DNA from: Parascedosporium putredinis
Lineage: Eukaryota > Ascomycota > Sordariomycetes > Microascales > Microascaceae
DNA length: 64,000 nucleotides
Assembly (NCBI GenBank): GCA_949357655.1
Contig: CASHTG010000005.1
Span: 496,001-560,000 of the forward strand
Direction of reading: 5' to 3'
The notes beneath the pieces were generated by a model, which saw only the letters and a list, made by a program, of their open reading frames with translations, did no database searches and had not been told where the DNA came from. The translations under genes were made by a program, and so were the position numbers. Below, one piece after another: positions 44,365-54,507 of this stretch. Positions within the stretch are counted from its first letter, which is position 1. Each line of letters opens with the position of its first letter.

Positions 44365-44553
44365 TCCTAACTTTGGGGGAGGGTCGAAAGGGAGAAGGGA
44401 GAGGTGTATTTTACCCTCCACTCTCTTTTTGGCTCTCTTTTATTTTTACTTGTCTTGCTTCCTAACTTTGGGGGAGGGTCGAAAGGGAGAAGGGAGAGGT
44501 GTATTTTACCCTCCACTCTCTTTTTGGCTCTCTTTATTTTTACTTGTCTTGCT
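44365..44553. repeat. 95-bp tandem duplication after YME1
   Basis: Unit 1 is 44,365-44,459 (95 bp) and unit 2 is 44,460-44,553 (94 bp). They are identical except for one T fewer in a TTTT run of unit 2. The duplication starts 40 bp after the stop codon of YME1, so it probably lies in the 3' untranslated region. Near-identity means either a recent event or an assembly artefact. Confidence 0.9.
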
Positions 44554-46118
44554 TTCTTTTGTTGTGATCCAAGCACGCACGCTCTAGCGGTCTGGGTAGA
44601 AGATGGCCCGGGCGTTTTTTGTTTTCTGTTGTTCGATTTTTTTTTCGCCTCCTTCTTTTTCACAGTCGCGTGTACGAACCAACCCGGTTTTCGTCCAGCG
44701 CGAAACGGGCTCATCTCCTTTTTTTTTCTTTTTTCATCATCAATGGCTGCTATCGTGTAGAACCTGGGCATCATTACATACAAGGGAACCGGAGAAAGTA
44801 GAAGCATCTTTTTTGTTTTGTTTTGTTCACTCTTTTCCTTTTTCCACCATCGCACCCGCACCCTTTTCTCGTCTTTGTTGTCTTTTTCTTTCCTTTCTCC
44901 TCCTTAAAACGAGAGAGTCGGAGTCAAAAAGCAGTGAGCGGGAAAAGGGGGTAAGCAAAGGGGAAAGGAAAAGAGGTGATGGCGGGCAGGCCGAGAGGGA
45001 AAGGGGGCCACAAAAGGGCAAGGCTTTTGGCATGACATGCCTTTTTCTTTTCCCCTCCCCTTCCCCTCTTCCCATTCTCCGTCTCCAACGTATATATATG
45101 TTGAAACTAGGCCGAGGAAGCGCAACGAGGAGGAGACGAGGACAGCGGGGAGGAAACGGGCAGGTGTGGCGGCGTCGGGAGACATACTGTATAGTACGCA
45201 AACACAAAACAAAAACCAACACCACACATCCAGAAAGGAATAAAGAAGACCAAAGAAAACAAACGAGTCCCCTGTATCATTACGTAGGCGTGGCAAGAGA
45301 ACCAAGACACGACGGCTCGGGCTTTTGGGCATGCAGTTCGCATCCCCGTCAAAAGTTTGCTCGGTAGCTTCTCCCTTTGGTGCAAGGTGAGCGTGACGCA
45401 AGACTGGATCGAGGATGAGACTGAGGGCAGCCTCTACGCCTACGACATCCGTAAAACGACCACCCGTACATCTTTTCATGAGGAATAATGTGTCCATGGA
45501 ACATGTACAATAAAGTGCAGAGTTGATATTCAATGATAGTCTAGGGACTAGTAAAGGAAAAAGGTCGTCTTCCACGTAAAAATGGGGTGCTTTTGAGTTC
45601 TCATCATGCTATCGAGGTATTCGCGGGTTCATTCAAAATCTACTTACACCTACAACCCCCGCTGTCTTACGGAGAGACCGTCCTCCCGCTTGTACGCTAC
45701 TCGTCGTATCCCTAAATCCTTTAAGGGAGAGGCGAGAACGAAAAAAAAACCGATACTCATTTAGTGTCATAAACTTCGTAGCCCGCGCTCTTCTCTATAC
45801 AAGTGAGTCCCAAGAAGCCACCCTGTTTTGTGGAAAAGTCGTGTTGAAACGACTACTCTTGGGTCACGAGAATGAAAAAGGAACAAGACGTATAAATCTA
45901 TTTATACCAGATCCCTCCCAAAGAAAAAGAAAAGTGCGCTTCCATCTTGCTTCTGGGAAGCGTTTTCCCACTGGCCGGGAGAGGTAGTAGACAAGCCCAA
46001 AAGTGCACAGAAAAGAAAAATAGAATTGGAATATACCGGGAGGGGTATAAGGTGTTGAAGGGAAAAAGATAAAAAGATATAGAGGATGGAGGGGGAGGCT
46101 AGAACCAAGCCAACTGCA
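44554..46118. other. convergent 3' spacer between YME1 and GDE1
   Basis: These 1.6 kb separate two genes that point at each other. It is T-rich on the left (T runs at 44,638-44,646 and 44,720-44,727) and purine-rich further on, as expected for two 3' untranslated regions and terminators. The longest frame (223 codons, 44,904-45,575, minus) is low-complexity and not credible. Confidence 0.5.
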
Positions 46119-49100
46119 TCATCCGACCACACCAAGAGCCTCGAGGTTAGGAAGAACCAGTATAGGGTCTTGCTGCGCGGCGGCCGCCTGGGTGTCAGTG
46201 GTCGTCAGACCCTTCCGGATGGCGAGTACGTTGTCAACGATGACGGCATCAATCCCTTCCTTGACTTGTCTCTATGTGGGTGTTAGTGACTGGTCGCAGA
46301 GCCAAGGTTCCTTTTGACGGTTTGGGGCAAGCGAAATAAAGAAGAGAAAATTGGAAAGGTAAAAAAGGGAACAGGGTGAAAACGAGGGAGACGAACCTGA
46401 ACCATCATGGGGTCATTGTTTAAGACGCCGTAGCTGACACACACTAGACCCCGTTCCTTGACCACCCGCACGAGCCTAGGGCTGTTGACAAAGGGTTCCG
46501 CCGCGCTGACGGTTCCTAGCAAGTTCCATCGGCTCGCGAACCGGATGGCCTCCTGGAGTGACGACGCCCTGACATCTCCTACGGGGCTCGTACCCGCATC
46601 TGTCAGGAACATAATGGGAATCGATGGCTGCTTGAAGTTGAGGCAGAGGCAGATGTCGGGATTAAATGAGGAGAAGATAATGTGGCGGTCACCGGCCAAG
46701 TCGTACACCTTGGATAAGACTGTGTCGCAAAACGAGTTGAGCTCCACGGCGTACGTGTCCATCTCGTGCTCTTCACTCTCGTGCAGCATGGGGTACTTCA
46801 TTTCAATGTTGAAGCCCACATTCTCGGGGATTTTGCGAAATAGGTCTTCCAAGGTGGCAAACGGGGCCTGGATGAAGTTGCCTCGCGAGTTGGCCTTGTA
46901 GCCCTTGCTCTTGAAATCTCGCGTGTGCCGCATGCGCTCCTCCATTTCGGTGCGCTTTCTCACCTCCTCCTCGGCCAACTTGAGCGATTTTCGCGTGTCC
47001 AGGCTGTTGCTGCGAGGCCTCGCTCGGGGGTCACCTAAACGCTCCTTGTACTGAGCCCGAGTTGAGTCGGGGTTGATGTGCAGGAATTGTTCCAAGGTCA
47101 AAGTGTGGACGGGGGCGTCAATCCCGGTCTCGCTGACGAGGAAGTCGTGATAGATGACCGGAACGTGGTCCTTTGTCAACTGGACATCGAACTCCACGTA
47201 TTGAGCTCCGAGGTTGGCCGCGGCAATAAACGAGGGCACCGTGTTTTCTCCCAGCTGAAGAGACCTAGTGGACGACACGTTCTTGCCTAGTCCACGGTGG
47301 CCAATAACCATGGTGTCGGCGAGCTTTTTCCAGTACGTCTGCCTCGACGTAATCTCCATCTTGGGGTGGGAAAACGGCGTGACAATGAGAAAGTTGAAGT
47401 TGACAGTTCCAATCACCTCGAGGTTGCTGGCCATGATGGGGATGCAAACATCCCCCTGAAGGCTCATGCGCTTTGCACCAACGGCTGGCCTGATGGACGA
47501 AAGCAATGCCACCCCCTGCCAATTTTATCCTTGGTGTTCCCAGAGTACGTCGGCACAATGTCAAAAAGAATCTTGACCTCGCTCGCATCGTGTGCGGTAA
47601 ATACAACGGGCTCCGTGGCAATGTTCTCGTGGACGGGTAGGTCAATAATGGTGGGCTCTCCTTGCGCACCGCTTGCCGAAACGACGACAGAGAGCGCCGT
47701 GTCGAGTCCCGTCAGATGGGCCTCGGTGAGCGGCACTTTTTCGAGCTTAACGGCATCCACGCTCTTCCTCATGTCCATAGAACCGAGGCTGACCAAGATC
47801 AAGCTCTCATTGTTGAGGTACCGATGGCCAAACGACTTGATCAGCTCTACAGGCTTCGAAGCCGTAGCTCCATTAGACCGGCGCTCTTGGATAGAATGAG
47901 TCTCGGGGCGGGGGCTGGGGCTTCGAGAGGGTCTGAGTTCCGCCACGAGCGAGTCCTTTGTTTCCGAGTTGAGAAGACGCGCTATCTCCATGTGTCCGCG
48001 CAGCGCGGCATGCTCCTTCGCCATCCACCCAGATGCGTCTACCTTGAGAAGGTTAGCACCGGCATCGATCAGGAGCTTGACGATTTCGAGTTGCCCATCG
48101 ACGGCCGCAACGTGGAGCGGTGTCCAAGAGTAGTTGGATTCCGTGATCTCTATATCGGCTTTTTGATCCGAGGAACCTTCAATCAGCACCTTGGCACACT
48201 CGACATGACCAAATCGCGCGGCGATGTGGAGTGCGGTCTCCCAGCCTTATCCTGCCAATTAATATCCAGGCCAGCGTTGACGAGCATCTTGACAATCACG
48301 TCAAAGTTGGCCTTTGTCGCTAACCCAAGGATAGCGCCAGACTTGGAGACTGGCAGGATGGCGGCGTGGCCAGCACCATTTGCCGACGGCTGCTTTCGAG
48401 TCATGGCGGTGAGCAGAGCCTGGGTCGTCTTGGGATGCCCTCCTATGACACTAAGATGAACCGGGCCGTGACCATCGACATCCTGCCAGTCGGGAGAGTC
48501 CAAGTCGTCCTCGAGGGTGAATTGGCCCCACTCCGTCATCTTTGCCATAATGATCTCGCAGAGAACAACGAAGCCAAAGTGGGCCGCGTAGTGGAGGGGA
48601 AAGCGGCCAAACGAATCCTTGCTCTTTAGGGCGCCCCGCTGTTCAGGAGAAAGCTTGTCAAGGAGAAAGATAAGGAGCTGAACGGCTTCGTCCTCCCTTC
48701 CAAGGAGACCGGTTTCATTTTGGTTGAGAGCTTTGGGAGAGGAGGCGGCCGAGGCAGCAGGTTGGAGATATTGGGAACTGAATTGAGTGCCAGAGTGAAA
48801 AGGATACGTGTTTGTGCTTTGGTCCTTGGCGGCAGACGACTTTGTCCTACCAATATGCATAACAAGGCGATGGATGCAGTTTCGGGCATTGATGTCATCG
48901 GGCTCGTCTAGGCTCTTGACGTTGGCCAAGAGATACTCGATGCACTGTTTGGAGCGGGCCGTGATGGATCGCTGCAGAGCATTGAGCAGCAAAGGGCGGT
49001 AAGGGGGTACTCAAAGCCGGCGTTTCCTTCAAAATTGCCTCCAAGGCCACGACATCGTCGGCCCGGGCTGCTTGATCTAGCATATCGAGGCGAGGCTGGG

Positions 49101-50152
49101 GCAGGCTGGGGGAACCCTTGGTCGAGGTCCTCCCTAGCGAGCGGCCGGACCTATCGGACCTGGAATCATCGACGTTTTGGGCATCACCAAGGACGGAGAG
49201 CCACTTGTTCACCTCGGCGAGGCGGCGGGTGACATTCATGTCCCTGGCAAACGGCTTGGGGTCAACTTTGGTGGAGATGTAGCCGTGCTGGGTGGCAATG
49301 TGTGGCACTTTCTTATCGAGTTTCTTGGTGATCTTGACAAAGCCCTTGCGGTTGATCTCGCCAAACCACTGTAGGTTGCGTAACTGGTGTCTCAGTTCGA
49401 GGAGAGCACCAATCAACTCTTCGATTTCATCGGCATCTAGAGTGGATACAACTTCTGGCACGTTACCATACCTCTCGTGGAGGAGGTTTAGACGTCTGAG
49501 AGCGTCGGCCAGTTTCTTGCTGTAAAACGAGTCTACATCTTCTAGATTTCGATCAAGAACAAAGAAGAACTCTAGAGAGCGGGTTAGCGAAGAGGATAGA
49601 TGAAGAAAACAGTCCGCTGTGGTGTCAAGTAGAAAAGAAATAGAAAGCGAAGAAAAAAAGAAAAAAAGGTAATAGCTATTTCCATCCCGGTCCGAAATGG
49701 ACCTAGCTCAACTAAAAAGAAAGAACAAGAGAGGGAGGGGAATAAGAGGGAGGTGAGAACTTACCTGCAAGGTCAACAGGCTCGCCATTTTGAGAAGCCG
49801 TGGCCGCGGCCTTGACGAGTTTCTTTAAGCCTTTGTAATTTATATAGAAGGCAGCCCATTCGGGCACCTGGTTTCTGGGAAGGCTAAGCGTGGAGAGGGA
49901 AGTGAGAGGGGTCAGCGAGGTCTCTCAGTCGCCCATCGATGTAATTGTACGGGCGCCAGCTTCCCTCAAGAGCTTTCAAACACAAAGCTTGCGGGCTTTG
50001 TGCCGAGAGATATCTCGGGACAAGAAACCAAAGGTCCAGCTCTGCCGCATGACAGAGAAAGAGGGAGCGACGAAGAAACAAAAGAATCTCCCCCTCCAAA
50101 AAAGAAAAACAAGGAAACAACAGGGGCTCACAGACTTTTTGCCGAATTTCAT
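46119..50152 (-). CDS. GDE1: SPX-ankyrin-GDPD protein, glycerophosphocholine phosphodiesterase (GDE1-like)
   Basis: It probably hydrolyses glycerophosphocholine to choline and glycerol-3-phosphate in phosphate scavenging, in the cytosol. Coding exons are 50,136-50,152 (17 nt), 49,765-49,883, 46,397-49,571 and 46,119-46,271. Splicing gives MKFGKNLPRNQVPEWAAFY, then YKGLKKLVK and EFFFVLDRNLEDVDSFY, a complete SPX domain (about residues 1-195) that senses inositol pyrophosphates. Ankyrin repeats follow (about 240-575; for example TALHIAARFGH, TPLHVAAVDGQLEIVKLL), then a C2-like region and the GDPD domain (about 800-1,130). Catalytic motifs GHRG, GENTVPSF, VEFDVQLTKD and VIYHD are intact. The SPX start resembles yeast Gde1 more than Pho81/NUC-2 (which has RQLE..EY). 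Three indels break the frame: one extra base at 49,003-49,007 and one missing base each at 48,240-48,242 and 47,512-47,516. Corrected length is about 1,154 residues, normal for the family. Confidence 0.87.
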
Positions 50153-53100
50153 AACGGCGACTGAACTGGATACGGCTCGTGAAGTTCTCGCCATCCCATA
50201 GAGAAGGGGGAAGGAGAGCAGGAGCTGGCTTTGCGAGGGTTTCCTGGGAAGGCAAAGCTTCAAGTACACATGCAAATTGGGTGGAGCCCACCAACGACCA
50301 ACGGAAAGAAGGGGGTTCAGTCAAAGTTAGTGCAGGTTGTGTTGCTGGCAACTGCTGGGGGTGCCTGCCAAAAAGTCAGACGCAGGTGGCGGGGTACAGG
50401 GGGTGTGGGAAGGGGCGACTCAGGGCCTCGGCGAAGCTAGTTGGCAAACGCAAGCCTGGACTTAGTTCGGGAAGGAGCTCGAATAGGGGAGCGGGACAGG
50501 CACACGCAAAAAAGGTGGGCAATTGACAAGTAGCAAAAAAAAGAAGGAAGGAAAAGCAAAATGAGGGCCGAGTCTGATTAGCGGGGATGAACTGGGACAA
50601 CTTTGGATTCGGATTGAAACACAGTCGATCAGGACTACCAGCTACATATATATATCTAGAGAGGGAGAGATGGATGGATAAGGAGGGAGGAGCTGGCCAG
50701 GGCCAGGGCCAGGGAGGGGCCTCCACATTTTAAGAATGAGAAGAAAAAAGAAAAGAAGAAGCTAACTGCAATATAATTCAGAAAAAGATGTTGGATGCCG
50801 ATCACGAGAGCTAGGTAGGGGTGGGCGGGCTGAAAGGGAGGAGAGCAAGGCAAAAGAAAACGAGGCCAGGCCAATAGTTCGAGAAGCCAGGTCCCCAACT
50901 TGAAAGAGAGCAAGGGGTGGGGAGGAAGCGGTATGACATCGCTCAAACATGCTCCCCCTTTGGAAGACGCGGCTCTCAAAGCCACCATTCACACTTCGGC
51001 AGACTCGGGCATCTTTGCTGGGACCGGTACAGTGACGGTGCATCAGCCTGTTCCAAGGTGACGGCGGGCGATTACAAACAAATTGGGGTGGGAGGGTGGA
51101 AAAGAAGGGATGAGAAAAGAAAAAAGAAGACAAAAAGGGGAAGAATATGCCCCGACAAAGATCGAGGTCCCAAGCGAATGTGCCGGAGTGGCTGCGTTGA
51201 TTGTCGCGCTGCAGAAGAACCCCACGAAGCCAAGTCCAGTCAGGGTGGTTTCGGACGCCGACCGAGCTGCCCACCGTGCAGTGCAGGGATCCAGTGCAGG
51301 GAACTTGCGTCCGGTAAAAAGATTACTCACCCTGATCGAGCATCGAGCATCGGACTTGAGGGGTTTTGTGGGTGTAGGATGGGGGCGAACTCCCCTCCTC
51401 CCCACTGGGTAGACTCGGGTGTCGGATATCAGGGGATTTGGGGGTGGGATAGCGGCGCGGGTAGAGAGTGGGAGTGTCTAGCTGGAATCTCATCGACGGG
51501 TAGAAGAGGGAGCTTTGTGGTCAGGCTGAAGATGATTGGCATTGGGGGTGGATTGTGATGAATGCGTGGGATGGGATGGGCTGTTACACAGTCACGAGAG
51601 GTATGGATGCTGAAGCACGCCGGGTCAATACAGGCTTGTCTAAGAAAATCAAACCAAGAGAAGAAAAGGAAGGAAAGGATAGGCGGTCATTGTAACGAGC
51701 TAGAAGGCCCCGTGAAAAGTCACACGCCAGCCATCCATGGATCTTTAGACAGAGGACGAGCTAAGGCAAGGCTATTGATGAAGCAGGCAGGAGAGAGTAT
51801 TCACGGTTCTAGAGAGGAGGCTTCTTCGTCCAAAGACCACAGCTGCCTGGCTGCTGCGACTCGTCTATTTCTCCATCGTCCCCTCTTCCCATACGTGCAA
51901 AGCAGAGACGAGTGGAAACGATAACGAAGACCTTTGTTTAGAAAAAAATCGAGTGGCTGATGGGGCGGGCCAGCTGCTTGGAAATCCAGTCCCACGAGGA
52001 CAGACGCCGGAAATCTGCAAGTCCCCGGAGTCACTGGGCAGGGGTTGATGTGTACGCGGTACCAGATACAGTCCCGCCCCCACCACCCCAACGAAAGGTA
52101 CCGCAGACCTCGCTCACCGTCTCTCGGGACTTGAAGGGGTCGCTAGGAGGACCTGCACCCCCGGGGCGGTCCATTACCTTCAAGTTGCCAGCTCTGCACG
52201 TCGTCCGACTCCGTCTTTTAGACGTCAGGTGAGCAGTGCCACTAGTCAGTTCCAGCTTCTCTTCTGCTCAACCTCCTGGTCGCCAATCTTTCCGAGCTGC
52301 CTCGCCGTCTACTTTAGAAACAATTGCCATTGCGGAAAGGCCCGTCTTCTTTTAGGCAAGTAGCGCGGGGTGTAACGTGCCCTTTTGTCCAGCATGCTTA
52401 TGAGGATCAGGGGATAGGCAATGAGACCTATCTTGAGGCGCTCTTTGTTCGGAGGTCTTTCGGCCCAGGCGTGCCATTCAGTGACACATTTTTTTTTCTT
52501 CTGGGTCATCATGGAGTAGTAGATATCCACGGTGGCGAGCTGTCTGGTCAGCGCATGGAATGTGCTGTGCTGGACACAAGGCCGGGGAAGTAGCAGAATA
52601 CACCCCTGATGCGGCTTGTGACTGGCTCATCTCTATTCTCCTGCTCGCCCGGGGAGTTGTGAATGAAGTCAACCAGCTGCCGTCACAAACCGCCGACTCG
52701 AGCCCTCCACGAAGCCAGCCGCTGCGGGAACATCCGACTGCCCTGACGAGGGCCTCATTGCTTCTGCTTCTCCACCCTTTTTTCTGTCTTTTTCTGAGAT
52801 TATGTGCCGGTGCGGCAAGGGGAAAAAGAAAAAGAAAAAACTCATTTTCAATTTGACTTCCCCCTCTTCATCAAATTATCTCAAGGTTTTTCTTGTTTCC
52901 CCTTATGTTTTATGCTTGCTCTTCCCAGTGTTTAGAGCCGGGCGGATGCCATGGCCCAGCCAGTCAATCCGGACCGCCGGGAACCCGTGCATCAGACGCT
53001 CATCGTGACTGGATGCTTGACCGGGGGCGACCCCTCGGCTGGTCAAATGACGCGGTCTGAGACGACGGTGAGCAATATCCCTTCTTCGGGGAGAAAGGGT

Positions 53101-53208
53101 TGAGGGAAAGTGAGAAGAGGTAGTCAACTCTGCTTATTGGGCTTATGGTCATGTAATTTTGTGAGGGGTAATACATGATTCCGTTATCGAGATAATCGCC
53201 GTGCCAGG
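50153..53208. other. upstream region of GDE1, no gene seen
   Basis: This spacer should contain the promoter and leader of GDE1. A 213-codon plus-strand frame (50,917-51,558) is rich in G/R/S and has no recognisable domain. An ATATATATAT stretch lies at about 50,643-50,655, and the block GGCCAGGGCCAGGGCCAGGG at about 50,694-50,715. I saw no CACGTG (Pho4/NUC-1 type core) in the first 1.9 kb upstream, so direct phosphate control through that site is not visible. Confidence 0.45.
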
Positions 53209-53540
53209 GGCGACACCTACAATGTCTCCGAGAAGGCAGTTTGTGATTCCTCCAGCAGATCCAAGTACAAAATCAAGGGCTCTTACACTGTGCTCGGAGC
53301 AAGAACGGCAAGCTCTCGGACGGGGACCTGACATATAACCTCGACGCAGCACATGGCACGGCTCAAAGTCACGGGTTGAATATCACATGCGAAAACGGGC
53401 CTCGATTGACCTCAAAAAATCTCCCCTTGTCCCGTCCCGTCTGTTCAGTGCTGTATCTACAGACCTGCAAGCCCGGGCTGGACTGGTCAATGAGGGATCA
53501 GTGCTACAAAGTACAACGGGACGTACCTTTTGATCACTAA
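53209..53540 (+). other. possible small coding remnant or last exon
   Basis: A CAG acceptor ends at 53,207, and a matching donor (GTGAGC) lies at about 53,090. Past it the plus strand reads GDTYNVSEKAVCDSSSRSKY and then KIKGSYTVLG. One frame change near 53,294-53,298 (GG where GGG would keep the frame) then gives SKNGKLSDGDLTYNLDAAHG and an open frame to TAA at 53,538-53,540. The first half looks protein-like (balanced composition, few low-complexity runs) and the frame break is of the same type as in the proven genes nearby. I do not recognise a family, and I cannot join it cleanly to an upstream exon because the frame before the donor has a stop. It may be the last exon of a small gene, a relic, or chance. 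Confidence 0.22.
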
Positions 53541-54507
53541 TCGACAAGAAGGAAGAAGCTTTCAATGCTCTCTGTCACCATCTATAGATATATTCCATTA
53601 ATTCAGGACATCTAGATGTACTCGCCTCATACAAGTCCTCTGAGGCGTTAACATTCCAGGGGCGGATACCTGGCTTGGGAATGTTTAGGAAGTGATTCTC
53701 ACCAAACTCCAATTAACCTAGCCATTGCAAGTATTCAAGCTTAACAATTTAATTTGAGTCTGGTGCATTTGGCTTCGTGTTTTCTTCTTCTTTTTCTTCT
53801 TCTTTTCCCTCCCACCCATCTTCTCGTCCCTGCTAACCCACCCGCCTCCGTCCCCCGCCTCCGTCCCCGTCCATTACATCACTCCTACCACCCATCACCT
53901 CACGCTTGACCTCACTACGTTGCACAAAAATTCTCCAAGCGAGGGAAACCTCTCCTTATCTCTCTACCTCTCTCTCTCTCTACCTAACACGCATCAATGA
54001 TAATTTTGCAGGAACAGCCAGGTGGCCCACCAAGTGGACCTAATATGGAGACGGCCCATCCATCTCAAGAATCCCTTCGAAGAGAATGGTCTCAATGACG
54101 CAGGCAAAGGGAAACTACGCTTTCTTTTTTTTTCTCTCTCCCTACCGGTGACTCGGCCGCGTCTCCGGCGACCCTCCCCTTGTAGACCTTGAAATCCCGA
54201 GAAACAAGGAAACGATCGGCGCCCCCGAGTCCCGCTCAGTTAATCTCTCCTCCCTCTTCCTTCCACCCCCGCTCCCCCGCCGCAACCCCCTCTCCGCGAC
54301 CCGCCGATACTATTTAAGAACAAAAAGGAATCGAGCGGATGCCAGGGCCGTGGATGACGGCGTGTAATACGTCAGCGTTGCCCGCCCGCTTTCGCTTTAA
54401 CGATGCACGAAATTGTTGATCCGTCGATATCCCGCCGATCATGGAGTTGTACCGTGTAATTTCCCTACATATATTCTTCCCCCTTTCCACGATAGTGCCT
54501 GTGATCG
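53541..54507. other. spacer, no gene seen
   Basis: About 1 kb of pyrimidine-rich sequence (CTTCTTCTTTTTCTTC near 53,785; CTCTCTCTCTCT near 53,970) with no credible frame. Its right end is probably the 3' flank of the PPR-like gene. Confidence 0.5.

Noticed and set aside
50917..51558. 213-codon open frame upstream of GDE1
   Set aside because: Gly/Arg/Ser-rich, no domain; it lies where the promoter and leader of GDE1 are expected.
52930..53370. Signal recognition particle RNA (GCCGGGCGG start and a GGAGCA-like stretch)
   Set aside because: The UGUAAU element of the fungal Alu domain is absent and the S-domain helix 8 could not be formed; the GGAGCA stretch is better read as part of an open frame.
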